Part shown: piece by piece, positions 34,645 to 43,320 of the stretch
Layout of the letters: each line of letters starts with the position of its first letter
Position numbering within the stretch: the stretch's first letter is position 1
From: Microbacterium imperiale
GTDB taxonomy: Bacteria; Actinomycetota; Actinomycetes; Actinomycetales; Microbacteriaceae
Reading direction: 5' to 3'
DNA length: 64,000 bases
Assembly: GCF_017876655.1 (NCBI RefSeq)
Contig: NZ_JAGIOK010000001.1
Location: 868,001 to 932,000 of the forward strand
The notes under the pieces: generated by a model
Databases searched by the model: none
Told to the model about the DNA's origin: nothing
What the model saw: the letters and a program-made list of their open reading frames with translations, nothing else
Translations under genes and position numbers: made by a program

Positions 34645-35693
34645 GGGGCGACTCCGTTCACGCTCAGGCCCGTGGTCTCGGCGAAACCGAGGGCGATGTT
34701 CATCGACTGGATGGCGGCACCCGCGATGCCCTTGGCGAGATTGTCGACCGCGGTGACGACGACGACCCGGCCGGCGGCCCGGTCGATCGCGAGCCCCATG
34801 AGCGCGGTGTTCGCCCCGACGACGTCGGCGGTGCGGGGGAAGGACCCCTCGGGCAGCAGCTGCACGAAGGTCTCGTCGGCGTAGGCGTTCCGCCACGCGT
34901 CGCGGATCTGCGCGTCGGTGACACCGGGCGCGATCGGCGCCGTCGAGGTGGCGAGGATGCCGCGCGACATCGGCACCAGCACGGGCGTGAACGAGATGCG
35001 GATGTCGCCGGACGCACCGGCCCCGCGCAGCGCCTGGCGGATCTCGGGGATGTGGCGGTGCGTGCCGCCGATCGCGTACGGGTTCGCCGACCCGAGGATC
35101 TCGGCGGCGAGCAGGTTCGTCTTGAGGCTCTTGCCCGCGCCCGAGGGGCCGACCGCGAGCACCGTGACGATGTCGGCCGGATCGATGACGCCCGCGGCCA
35201 CACCGGGAGCGAGGCTCAGCGCGACGGTCGAGGCGTTGCACCCGGGGGCCGCGATCCGCGACGCGCCGACGAGCTTCTCGCGCTGCTTCGCGCCGTCGGA
35301 GCCGATCAGCAGCTCGGGCACGCCGTACGCCCACGGCTCGTGGAAGGCGCCGCCGTAGAAGGCATCCCAGTCGTCGGACGAGGTCAACCGGTGGTCGGCG
35401 CCCGCGTCGATGACGAGGGCGGTGTCGGCGAGGGCCTCGGTGTACTGGCCCGACTGTCCGTGCGGCAGCGCGAGGAACACGATGTCGTGCCCGGCGAGCA
35501 CCTCGGGCGTCGAGGGCTGCAGCGTCAGGTGACGCAGCGACCGCAGGTGCGGCTGGTGATCGATGAGCGGCTGACCGGCGTTGGAGTGCGCGGTGACCGT
35601 GCGGATCTCGACCTCGGGGTGGGCGGCGAGCAGGCGCAGGATCTCGCCTCCCGCGTAGCCGGAAGCGCCGGAGACGGCGACGGAGAGGGGCAT
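34641..35693 (-). CDS. argC: N-acetyl-gamma-glutamyl-phosphate reductase
   Basis: The product has 350 residues. The NADP-binding GASGYAGGE (9-17) and catalytic Cys152 in APGCNAST are clear. The start is ATG 35693, with AAGGTGG six bases before it; an in-frame GTG nine bases earlier would overlap that site. It is the first gene of the operon and is preceded by a hairpin and an arginine-rich leader frame. The enzyme reduces acetylglutamyl phosphate. Confidence 0.96.
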   Translation of the reverse strand: MPLSVAVSGASGYAGGEILRLLAAHPEVEIRTVTAHSNAGQPLIDHQPHLRSLRHLTLQPSTPEVLAGHDIVFLALPHGQSGQYTEALADTALVIDAGADHRLTSSDDWDAFYGGAFHEPWAYGVPELLIGSDGAKQREKLVGASRIAAPGCNASTVALSLAPGVAAGVIDPADIVTVLAVGPSGAGKSLKTNLLAAEILGSANPYAIGGTHRHIPEIRQALRGAGASGDIRISFTPVLVPMSRGILATSTAPIAPGVTDAQIRDAWRNAYADETFVQLLPEGSFPRTADVVGANTALMGLAIDRAAGRVVVVTAVDNLAKGIAGAAIQSMNIALGFAETTGLSVNGVAP

Positions 35694-35719
35694 GGGTTCC
35701 ACCTTATTGTCTGGGATGG

Positions 35720-35738
35720 CGTCGCCTCTTCGGCGACG
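35720..35738 (-). promoter_or_regulatory. Leader hairpin upstream of argC
   Basis: A 7-bp stem (CGTCGCC with GGCGACG) and 5-base loop sits 27 bases upstream of the argC ATG. Its arms repeat a GGCGAC/GTCGCC theme also found at 35751-35756, 35794-35799 and 35811-35816, so mutually exclusive pairings are possible in the leader RNA. Confidence 0.5.
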
Positions 35739-35798
35739 GGGACCGGCGGCGGCGACACCACGCGCTCGACCGCGGGAAGCGGGAGCGCACGGGGTCGC

Positions 35799-35870
35799 CT
35801 AACGTCGGCGGTCGCCCAGACGTCGGCGCGCGCCGAGCACCATGACGGTGCGCTGCGGGGCCGAGGACAT
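35799..35870 (-). CDS. Candidate arginine-rich leader peptide (attenuator) for argC operon
   Basis: A 23-residue frame ending 105 bases before argC encodes MSSAPQRTVMVLGARRRLGD followed by RRR and stop. Seven of its residues are Arg, in two runs of three, each using CGC CGA CGT, codons that include the rarer CGA. TTGCCG (35901-35906) and TACTGT (35877-35882), 18 bp apart, form a promoter whose transcript would begin at or next to the ATG, giving a leaderless start. GGCGAC segments that can pair with downstream GTCGCC lie within and just after the last Arg run. Stalling at Arg codons could switch the RNA fold. This is inference from layout; no family match is claimed. Confidence 0.5.
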   Translation of the reverse strand: MSSAPQRTVMVLGARRRLGDRRR

Positions 35871-35876
35871 GCGCCG

Positions 35877-35906
35877 ACAGTAGCGGCCCCACGCGGCATC
35901 CGGCAA
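35877..35906 (-). promoter_or_regulatory. Promoter of the arginine operon leader
   Basis: On the minus strand TTGCCG and TACTGT are separated by 18 bp, a good sigma-70-type promoter. The -10 box ends six bases before the leader ATG. No ArgR-type box was recognised by eye. Confidence 0.6.
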
Positions 35907-35933
35907 ATCGCGCGTTCCGAGCTGGAGGTTCGA

Positions 35934-35991
35934 GGCGCAGTTCCGGGCTTCGGGCGCAGCTCGGACTGCGTCCCAGCAGCGGAAGTGCGCC
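35934..35991. repeat. 58-bp inverted-repeat element, copy 1
   Basis: The outer arms GGCGCAGTTCCG and CGGAAGTGCGCC pair with one mismatch, and inner arms GCGCAG-N6-CTGCG form a second stem. Same length and layout as the copy at 39615-39672. It lies between the end of the ABC permease gene and the arginine promoter. Confidence 0.75.
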
Positions 35992-36033
35992 CGGCACACA
36001 GGATGCCGCGACGAAGGCCGCCGCTGCCGCTGA

Positions 36034-37614
36034 TCAGGTCGGGAACGCCTTGATCCGCACGAGCAGGTCGGGTCCGGTGCGCTGGAGCGTGCGGCCGCCG
36101 ACGAGGACCCCGACCGCCGCCACGATCGCTCCGAACCCGATGCCCACGGCGAGCGCGGCCCAACCCCAGACGGCATCCCCCGTCACGGCGCTGACGATCG
36201 CGAGGACGATGGCCGGCGCGCTCAGCACGAGCACGACAGCCCAGACCGCGAACACCAGCAGACCGACGATCGAGTTCTGCCCCGGCGTGCTCTTGAACGG
36301 GCTGTCGCCGGGTGCCGGAACGGGGGTCACGATCAGCGCGGACGACACCGCGCACACGCCGTACCCGGCCAGCAGCACGCCGAGCGCGGCGCCGAGGACG
36401 GCGGGCAGGCGGGCGGCGTCACCGGCGAGCACGGAGGTGACGACCGTGATCACGACGATCAACGGGATGCCGACGCTCGCCGCACCGAGCAACCGGCCCA
36501 GGCGATCGGTGCGGCCGGAGATGCCCGTGGCGAGGGTCGTGCCGAAAGCGGAGCCGTCGAAGGAGATGTCGGCGTAACCGACCGCGGCCATCACGAGCGC
36601 CGCGAGCACGGGCGAGAGGATGAACATGAACCCGTCGAGGCCGCCGGTGAAGGCGAACAGCACCGGGAACAGCGGGATCACGAGCAGCTGGCGCAGGTAG
36701 CGCGGGTCGCGCAGCCACCCCGACAGCGACCGCGCCCAGGTGGCCCCGACCCCGCCGGTGGGCATGACGCCGAAGAGCCCGAGCTTGCCCGCCGCCACGG
36801 TGCGGCTCGCACGCTGGCGCGGCGAGGACGTCGCCGTCTCGATGACGCGGTCCCAGACGATCCAGAGCACGGCGATCGTCGCGAGGGCGATCGCGAGGCT
36901 GGCCAGCGCCGGCAGCCACTCCCCCGCCGCGACGCTGGGTGCGACCGCCCACGCGGCGCCGAGCGGCGTCCACGCGAGGATGCCGGCGGCCTGCTGCAGC
37001 CGCGTCCACAGGTCGCTGCCGGCCGAATCGAGCAGGGCGACGATCCCGGTCAGGATCGGGCCCGTCATGATGAGCGCGACGAGCACCACGGTGCCGACGA
37101 TCTCGCGGCCGCGCCGACCGCCGAGGCCCGTCGACAGCTCGCCCATGAGGCGAGACGCCAGCACGCAGGTGACGACGCCCAGCAGCACCGTCGGCACGGC
37201 GATGACCGCGGCCACGGGCCACCGCACCCACACGATGACCGTTGCCAGCACGGCGAGGGTCGTGACGATCCCCGGGATGCCGGTGGCGCCGGTGCCTGCG
37301 AGGGCGAGCATGACCTGCCGCCGCGTGAACGGGAACGGTGCCAGGCGCTCGGCGTCGACCGTGCTCTCCAGCCCGGCGACGACGATCGGGCCGACGAGCC
37401 AGCCCAGGATCAGCAGCGATCCGCCGAGGATGACGACGACGCGGGCGGCGTCGAGGCCCTGGAACATCGCGAGCGCGACCATTCCCGCGACGAGACCGCC
37501 GAGGACGCCGAGACCCCAGAGCGAGCTGAGGATGAAGCCGACCAGCTGCCAGGGACGCCGGGCGAGGGTGTTGCCGAGAACGCGGTACCGGAGCTTCAGG
37601 ACTGTCGCAACCAC
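36034..37614 (-). CDS. ABC-2-type transporter permease
   Basis: The product has 526 residues with about twelve hydrophobic segments in two blocks, separated by a soluble loop near residues 265-300 (SSPRQRASRTVAAGKLGLFG). Start is a GTG at 37614 inside the last codons of the ATPase gene, so the two are coupled by a 19-base overlap. The double-block ABC-2 topology fits an exporter. LESTVDAERLAPFPFTRRQVMLAL is a known feature of actinobacterial ABC exporter permeases. Substrate unknown. Confidence 0.85.
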   Translation of the reverse strand: MVATVLKLRYRVLGNTLARRPWQLVGFILSSLWGLGVLGGLVAGMVALAMFQGLDAARVVVILGGSLLILGWLVGPIVVAGLESTVDAERLAPFPFTRRQVMLALAGTGATGIPGIVTTLAVLATVIVWVRWPVAAVIAVPTVLLGVVTCVLASRLMGELSTGLGGRRGREIVGTVVLVALIMTGPILTGIVALLDSAGSDLWTRLQQAAGILAWTPLGAAWAVAPSVAAGEWLPALASLAIALATIAVLWIVWDRVIETATSSPRQRASRTVAAGKLGLFGVMPTGGVGATWARSLSGWLRDPRYLRQLLVIPLFPVLFAFTGGLDGFMFILSPVLAALVMAAVGYADISFDGSAFGTTLATGISGRTDRLGRLLGAASVGIPLIVVITVVTSVLAGDAARLPAVLGAALGVLLAGYGVCAVSSALIVTPVPAPGDSPFKSTPGQNSIVGLLVFAVWAVVLVLSAPAIVLAIVSAVTGDAVWGWAALAVGIGFGAIVAAVGVLVGGRTLQRTGPDLLVRIKAFPT

Positions 37615-38399
37615 TGCGGCCCCTCCGACTGGTGGCGTCCGCCGACGAGCGAGACGAAGCGATCCTGCAGGCTCTCGCCCGCGCGGACCTCGTCGATCGT
37701 CCCGGCGGCGAGCACCTTCCCGGCGGCGATGACGGCGACGTGGTCGCACATCCGCTGCACAAGGTCCATCGAGTGGCTCGAGACGATGACCGAGCCCCCC
37801 GAGACGGTGTAGCTGCGCAGCACGTCCTCGATATTGGCGGCCGACACCGGGTCGACCGATTCGAACGGCTCGTCGAGCACCAGCAGGCGCGGGGCGTGGA
37901 CGAGGGCGCACGCGAGGGCGACCTTCTTTGTCATGCCCGCGGAGTAGTCCGCGACGATCGTGCCGGCGGCGCCGCGCAGGTCCATGAGGTCGAGCAGGTC
38001 CGACACCCGCGGGGCGATCTCAGGACGCGGCAGGCCGAACATCATCGCGGTGTAGGTGATGAGCTGCTCGCCGGTGAGGCGGTCGAACAGGCGTACGCCG
38101 TCGGCGAGGTTGCCGATCGTCCGCTTGGCGGCGACCGGGTCCTGCCAGACGTCGATGCCGTGCACGCGGGCGCCGCCGGCATCGGGGCGCAGCAGCCCGG
38201 TCGCCATCGACAGCGTCGTGGTCTTGCCGGCGCCGTTGGGACCGACGAGGCCGTAGAACGACCCCGACGGCACGGTGAGGTCGATGCCGTCGACCGCGGT
38301 CTTCTGGCCGAATCGCTTCACCAGACCCGACAGCTCGAGGGCGGGCACGGCGGCGGTGGGTTCGCGCATCGGAGTCACGCTGGCAGGGATCTCGCTCAC
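37596..38399 (-). CDS. ABC transporter ATP-binding protein
   Basis: The product has 267 residues from a GTG preceded by TAGGGT seven bases earlier, which suggests a leaderless transcript; ATG 38369 is the alternative. Walker A GPNGAGKT is at 53-60, the signature is YSAGMTKK instead of LSGGQ, and LLVLDEPFESVDP is Walker B. SSHSMDLVQRMCDHVAVI holds the switch His. YSAGM signatures are common in ABC-2 exporter ATPases. It partners the overlapping permease. Confidence 0.93.
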   Translation of the reverse strand: MSEIPASVTPMREPTAAVPALELSGLVKRFGQKTAVDGIDLTVPSGSFYGLVGPNGAGKTTTLSMATGLLRPDAGGARVHGIDVWQDPVAAKRTIGNLADGVRLFDRLTGEQLITYTAMMFGLPRPEIAPRVSDLLDLMDLRGAAGTIVADYSAGMTKKVALACALVHAPRLLVLDEPFESVDPVSAANIEDVLRSYTVSGGSVIVSSHSMDLVQRMCDHVAVIAAGKVLAAGTIDEVRAGESLQDRFVSLVGGRHQSEGPQWLRQS

Positions 38400-38460
38400 G
38401 GCCCCGACCCTATCGGGAACGGATGCCGCCGTGTCGGACGGACCTGCGACAGTAGGGAGC

Positions 38461-39588
38461 ATGCTGCGCTCGCTGGCCGTCTCCGGGTACCGCTCGCTCC
38501 GCGACGTCGTCGTGCCCCTAGGCGAGTTGACCGTCATCACCGGCCCGAACGGCTCCGGCAAGTCGAACCTCTACCGGGCCCTGCGTCTGCTCGCGGCCAC
38601 CTCACGCGGCGACGTCATCGGAACGCTGGCTCGCGAGGGCGGACTGCCGTCCGTGCTGTGGGCCGGCCCCGAGGACGGCGGCGGCACGCAGGGCACGGTG
38701 CGGCGCCGTCCCGTCGCCGTGCAGCTCGGCTACGCCTCGGACGAGCTCGGCTATCTCGTCGACCTGGGCATCCCGCAGACGAGCCAGCAGAGCATGTTCG
38801 CCCGCGACCCCGAGATCAAGCGCGAGCAGGTGTTCGCCGGCCCGGTGGCCAAGCCCGCGACGCTGCTCATCGACCGCACGCGGCAGAGCACGCGCGTGCG
38901 CGAGGACGCATGGACGGTGCTCGATCAGCGGCTCTCCCCCGACGAGAGCATCGTGACCGACCTCGTCGACGGCGACGCCGCGCCCGAGCTGCTGACGCTG
39001 CGCCGCACCATGGACGCGTGGCGCTTCTACGACCACTTCCGCGTCGATCTCGACGCCCCGGCGCGCATGCCGCAGGTCGGCACGCGCAGCCACACCCTCG
39101 CGCACGACGGCGCCGACCTCGCGGCGACGTGGGCGACGATCGTCGAGGCGGGTCAGGGCGATGCTCTCGACCGCGCCGTCGACGAGGCGTTCCCCGGCAG
39201 TCGCGTGCACGTCACGGCATCCGACGGCCTGTTCCGGCTGACGATCCAGCAGCCCGGGCTGCTGCGGCCGCTCGAGGCCGCCGAGCTGTCGGACGGCACG
39301 CTGCGCTATCTGCTGCTGTGCGCGGCGCTGCTGCCCGCACGCCCGGCGCCGCTGCTGGTGCTGAACGAGCCCGAGGCGAGCCTGCATCCGTCCCTCCTGG
39401 GACCGCTGGCACGGCTGGTGCGGGTCGCGTCGGAGCGCACGCAGGTGATCACGGTGTCACACGCCGACGACCTGGTATCGGCGCTGCCCGACTCGGCGCG
39501 GGTCGAGCTGCGCCGCTCCGACGCCGAGACCGTCGTGCACGGACAGGGGTTCCTCGACGCGCCGGCCTGGAACTGGGGTTCCCGCTGA
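38461..39588 (+). CDS. AAA family ATPase (AAA_21/OLD-like)
   Basis: This 375-residue protein starts MLRSLAVSGYRSLRDVVVPLGELTVITGPNGSGKS, with Walker A GPNGSGKS at 28-35 and a 'rf..f' style N-terminus typical of SMC-like ATPases. The late motif AAELSDGTLRYLLLCAALL is the signature, LLVLNEPEASLHPSLL the Walker B (N-E-P-E) and VITVSHADDLV the switch region. No nuclease domain is attached. It is divergent from the ABC ATPase with only 61 bp between. Its role is unknown; stand-alone members are found in defence and repair settings. Confidence 0.88.
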   Translation: MLRSLAVSGYRSLRDVVVPLGELTVITGPNGSGKSNLYRALRLLAATSRGDVIGTLAREGGLPSVLWAGPEDGGGTQGTVRRRPVAVQLGYASDELGYLVDLGIPQTSQQSMFARDPEIKREQVFAGPVAKPATLLIDRTRQSTRVREDAWTVLDQRLSPDESIVTDLVDGDAAPELLTLRRTMDAWRFYDHFRVDLDAPARMPQVGTRSHTLAHDGADLAATWATIVEAGQGDALDRAVDEAFPGSRVHVTASDGLFRLTIQQPGLLRPLEAAELSDGTLRYLLLCAALLPARPAPLLVLNEPEASLHPSLLGPLARLVRVASERTQVITVSHADDLVSALPDSARVELRRSDAETVVHGQGFLDAPAWNWGSR

Positions 39589-39614
39589 CGCCGCCCGCGC
39601 CCGGGAACGCGAAA

Positions 39615-39672
39615 GGCGCAGTTCCGAACGTGAAGCGCAGGTGATTCTGCGCTCGACGTCCGGAACTGCGCC
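39615..39672. repeat. 58-bp inverted-repeat element, copy 2
   Basis: Perfect 12-bp outer arms GGCGCAGTTCCG and CGGAACTGCGCC enclose an inner stem (AACGTGAAGCGCAG with CTGCGCTCGACGT, nearly perfect). The length equals the copy at 35934-35991. It lies 26 bp after the AAA gene and 12 bp from the end of pheT. It may also serve as a bidirectional terminator for these convergent genes. Confidence 0.8.
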
Positions 39673-39684
39673 CGGCAGCCGAAA

Positions 39685-42192
39685 TCAGTCGCGGATGCTC
39701 GCGCCGAAGCGCTCGGTCGCGACAGCGACCCCGGCGAGCTTGGCCTCCGTGGCCTCGGCGGCCGTGAGCGTGCGGTCGTCCGCGCGGAAGCGCAGCGCGA
39801 ACGTCAGGCTCTTCGCGCCCTCGGCAACACCCGCACCGCGGTAGTCGTCGACGAGGCGCAGCGACTCGAGCAGCTCTCCGGCGCCCTCCGACAGCGCCGC
39901 GGCGAGAGCTCCCGCGGTCACGTCGGCGGGAACGACGAGCGAGACGTCCTGCGTGGCGGCGGGGTACCCCGACAGCGACGCGACGACGACGCGATCGGCA
40001 GCTCCGGTCAGAAGTGCGTCGAGGTCGAGCTCCGCGACGAGCACACGCCCGGCGAGGTCGGCCGCGGCCGACACCTCGGGATGCAGTTCACCGGCGTATC
40101 CGACCTCGACACCGCCGACGGTGAGGGCGGCCGCACGACCCGGATGCAGCGCGGCGCGGCGCGTCTGGGCGACGTCGAGCTCGACGCCCGCGGCCGTCGC
40201 GACGACCTGCACTGCGCTGAGCACGTCGCTCAGGTCGGCCGCAACAGCGGGGCGACCGGGCGTCTTCGGGCTGATGTTGCCCGCGACGAGGACGGCGACG
40301 TGGCGCGGCTGCGGCGGAATCGACGCGTGCAGAGCCGCGAGGGTGGACTCGTCGGGCCGGACTGCCAGCGGCGGCACAGACTCGGTGCCGTAGACGACCC
40401 CCGCCTCGGGCAGGAACACCGCGCCGACCTCGAAAAGAGCGAGATCGGTGAGGCCGCGCGAGACGTTCCGGTGCGCGACCTGCAGCAGCCCCGGGACCAG
40501 CGACCGGCGCAGGTACGGCGCCTGGCCGTCGAGCGGGTTCGCGATCTTGACCGAGGGCAGCGGCTCACCCGAGGCGGAGCCGTGCAGGTCGTTGCGCTCA
40601 CTCGTGGTGAACGGGAACGAGGGCGTCTCGACGAATCCGGCGGCGGCGAGCGCGTTCGCGACGCGACGGCGGCCCTTCTGCTCCTCGGTGAGTCCGCGAC
40701 CCGACGGTGCGGTCGGCAGCACCGAAGGCACGCGGTCGAGTCCGTGGATGCGCGCGACCTCTTCGGCCAGCGTCCACTTGTCGGTCAGGTCGGGGCGCCA
40801 CGACGGCGGGATGACCTCCCAGCCGGCATCCGTGTCGGTCACCTCGGCGCCGATCGTCTCGAGCGCGGACGACACCTCGTCGTCGGTGTAGTCGATGCCG
40901 ATCAGGCCCGCGACGAAGTCACGCGGCAGGTCGATCGCCTCGAGGAACACCTCGCCGAACAGCGCGCCGCCGACCGGCTCGAGCGTGCCCCCGGCGAGCT
41001 CGACCATGAGGTCGGCGACGCGGCGAGCGGCCACGAACGGCAGCAGCGGGTCCACTCCGCGCTCGAAGCGACGCGATGCCTCGCTGGGCAGCTTGTGCCG
41101 GCGGGCGGTGCGGGCGATCGTGACGGTGTCGAAGATCGCCGCCTCGATGAGCACGTTGCGGGTCGCGTCGGTCATCTCGGTCGTGCCGCCGCCCATGACG
41201 CCGGCGAGGCCGATGGGGCCCGACTCGTCGGTGATGAGCAGGTCTTCGCCGTCGAGCGTGCGCTCCTTGCCGTCGAGCGTCGTCAGCTTCTCGCCCGGCG
41301 TCGCGCGGCGCACCGTGATGCCGCCGGTGAGCGTGTCGAGGTCGTAGCCGTGGATCGGGTTGCCGAGCTCGAGCATCACGTAGTTGGTGATGTCGATGAG
41401 GATGCCGAGCGAGCGGATGCCGGCGAGCGTGAGCCGCGCGACCATCCACGGCGGCGTCGGACGCGTCGGGTCGACGCCCGACACGACGCGCACCGCGAAC
41501 TCCGTCGCGCCCACGCGGCCGCGGATCGGAGCCTGATCGTCGACGGCCACCTCGAACCCGGATGCCGGGTGCTCGAGCTCCTCGAACTCGCGCAGCGCCG
41601 GGTCGCGGAAGGCCGCGCCGGTCGCGTGCGAGTACTCGCGCGCGATGCCGCGCACCGACAGGGCGTAACCACGGTCGGGCGTGACATTGACGTCGATCGC
41701 GGCATCGTCCAGGCCCAGCAGGGCGATGGCGTCGGTGCCGACCTCGGGGTCGAGACCGAGCTCGGTCAGGCGCAGGATCCCGCTGTGCTCGTCGCCGAGG
41801 CCGAGCTCCTTCGCCGAGGCGATCATGCCGTCCGAGACGTGGCCGTACGTCTTGCGCGCCGCGATCGGGAACGGCCCCGGCAGCACGGCGCCGGGAAGCG
41901 TCACGACGACCTTGTCGCCCTCGAAGAAGTTGCCGGCACCGCAGACGATGCCGCGCACGCCGCCGTTGGCCTCGCCCACGTCGACCTGGCACCAGCGGAT
42001 CGTCTTGCCGTTGGACTGCGGCTCGGGCTCGAACGAGACGACGCGGCCGACGACGATCGGACCGGTCAGGTCGAACCCGTGGACGTCCTCCTCTTCGAAG
42101 CCGACCGACACCAGCGCCGCGAGGATGTCCTCCGGTGCGGCATCCGCCGGCACATCGACGTACTCACGCAACCACGACAGCGGAACGCGCAT
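39685..42192 (-). CDS. pheT: Phenylalanyl-tRNA synthetase beta subunit
   Basis: The product is 835 residues. An EMAP/tRNA-binding domain (about 40-150, GRVVSFEPEPQSNGKTIRWCQVDVGE) is followed by the B3/B4 editing domain (SVRGIAREYSHATGAAF), the B5 domain (PRDFVAGLIGIDYTDDEV), a class II-like core, and the C-terminal anticodon-binding fold (SGYPAATQDVSLVV...ALRFRADDRTLTAAEA). The ATG overlaps the pheS stop (TGATG). The length is usual for bacteria. It forms the alpha2-beta2 enzyme. Confidence 0.97.
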   Translation of the reverse strand: MRVPLSWLREYVDVPADAAPEDILAALVSVGFEEEDVHGFDLTGPIVVGRVVSFEPEPQSNGKTIRWCQVDVGEANGGVRGIVCGAGNFFEGDKVVVTLPGAVLPGPFPIAARKTYGHVSDGMIASAKELGLGDEHSGILRLTELGLDPEVGTDAIALLGLDDAAIDVNVTPDRGYALSVRGIAREYSHATGAAFRDPALREFEELEHPASGFEVAVDDQAPIRGRVGATEFAVRVVSGVDPTRPTPPWMVARLTLAGIRSLGILIDITNYVMLELGNPIHGYDLDTLTGGITVRRATPGEKLTTLDGKERTLDGEDLLITDESGPIGLAGVMGGGTTEMTDATRNVLIEAAIFDTVTIARTARRHKLPSEASRRFERGVDPLLPFVAARRVADLMVELAGGTLEPVGGALFGEVFLEAIDLPRDFVAGLIGIDYTDDEVSSALETIGAEVTDTDAGWEVIPPSWRPDLTDKWTLAEEVARIHGLDRVPSVLPTAPSGRGLTEEQKGRRRVANALAAAGFVETPSFPFTTSERNDLHGSASGEPLPSVKIANPLDGQAPYLRRSLVPGLLQVAHRNVSRGLTDLALFEVGAVFLPEAGVVYGTESVPPLAVRPDESTLAALHASIPPQPRHVAVLVAGNISPKTPGRPAVAADLSDVLSAVQVVATAAGVELDVAQTRRAALHPGRAAALTVGGVEVGYAGELHPEVSAAADLAGRVLVAELDLDALLTGAADRVVVASLSGYPAATQDVSLVVPADVTAGALAAALSEGAGELLESLRLVDDYRGAGVAEGAKSLTFALRFRADDRTLTAAEATEAKLAGVAVATERFGASIRD

Positions 42193-43232
42193 CAGACCAC
42201 CATCCCGAACTGCTCGCTGAAGCGCACATCGCCCTCGGCCATGTCGCGCATGTCCTTCACGTCGGAGCGGAACATCAGCGTCCGCTCGATGCCCATGCCG
42301 AAGGCGAACCCGGAGTACACCTCCGGGTCGATGCCCGCGGCGCGAAGCACGTTGGGGTTCACCATTCCGCAGCCGCCCCACTCGATCCAGCGCGCACCAC
42401 CGGCGAAGGTCGGGTGCCACAGGTCGAGCTCGGCGCTCGGCTCGGTGAACGGGAAGTAGTTGGTGCGGAAGCGCGTCTTCGCCTCGGGGCCGAACAGCTC
42501 GCGCGCGGCGTGGTCGAGGGTTCCCTTGAGGTGGGCCATCGTGATGCCCTTGTCGACGACGAGCCCCTCGAACTGCGTGAACACCGGCAGATGCGTCGCG
42601 TCGTACTCGTCCGTGCGGAACACCCGTCCAGGCGAGAGGACGTAGATCGGGATGTCGCGCTCGAGCATCGAACGCATCTGCACGGGGCTCGTCTGCGTGC
42701 GCATCACCAGGTGACGGGCCACCGGGTCGACGAAGAACGTGTCCTGCATCTGACGCGCCGGGTGATCGACGTCGAAGTTGAGGGCGTCGAAGTTGAACCA
42801 CTCGTGCTCGAGCTCGGGGCCTTCGGCGATCTCCCAGCCCATTCCGACGAAGAGGTCGGCGACCTCCTCCTGCAGCAGCGAGATGGGATGCCGCGCACCG
42901 ACGCGCGCACGCGGAGCGATGGCGGTCACATCGAGCGCCTCGGCCTCGAGCTTCGCGGCGGTCTCGGCCGCGGCGAGCTCGTCCTCGCGGGCGGCGAGCG
43001 CCTGGTTCACCCGGCCTCGCGCCTGACCGACGAGCTTGCCGAACTCGGCCTTCTTCTCGTTGGGCACCGACCGCAGCTGCGCATTGAGGCGCGCGAGCGG
43101 CGAACCCTCGGCAGTGTGGGCGTTGCGGGCGGACTTCAGGTCTGCGGTTGAGGAGGCGTCGGCGATGGCGGCGAGGGCCGCATCCACCGCCGCGGCGACC
43201 GCGTCAGGGGTGATCTCGGGTGCGTCGGACAC
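42192..43232 (-). CDS. pheS: Phenylalanyl-tRNA synthetase alpha subunit
   Basis: The 346-residue alpha subunit carries the class II active site. The N-terminal coiled coil (SARNAHTAEGSPLARLNAQLRSVPNEKKAEFGKLVGQARGRVNQAL) contacts tRNA. Motif 2 lies near HLPVFTQFEGLVVDKGITMAHLKGTL and motif 3 in SGFAFGMGIERTLMFR. Start codon is GTG at 43232. It is translated together with pheT. No leader peptide rich in Phe is visible in the short upstream gap. Confidence 0.97.
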   Translation of the reverse strand: MSDAPEITPDAVAAAVDAALAAIADASSTADLKSARNAHTAEGSPLARLNAQLRSVPNEKKAEFGKLVGQARGRVNQALAAREDELAAAETAAKLEAEALDVTAIAPRARVGARHPISLLQEEVADLFVGMGWEIAEGPELEHEWFNFDALNFDVDHPARQMQDTFFVDPVARHLVMRTQTSPVQMRSMLERDIPIYVLSPGRVFRTDEYDATHLPVFTQFEGLVVDKGITMAHLKGTLDHAARELFGPEAKTRFRTNYFPFTEPSAELDLWHPTFAGGARWIEWGGCGMVNPNVLRAAGIDPEVYSGFAFGMGIERTLMFRSDVKDMRDMAEGDVRFSEQFGMVV

Positions 43233-43269
43233 GGGAGTCGAGTCTAGTGAATGTCACCTACACAACAGA

Positions 43270-43300
43270 CCGGGCCCCTCCGCTTCCGCGTGAGGGGCCC
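43270..43300 (-). terminator. Terminator after glutamate-type ABC operon
   Basis: A 10-bp stem (CGGGCCCCTC and complement) with an 11-base loop lies 20 bp beyond the last permease stop. On the minus strand it is followed by GGTCTGTTGTGT. Confidence 0.75.
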
Positions 43301-43320
43301 GTCGGTGTCGTGCCAGCGCG

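Noticed and set aside
36034..39588. Phage remnant or defence island
   Set aside because: The ABC exporter genes are ordinary; the AAA ATPase has no attached nuclease or partner effector, so a defence role is not supported.
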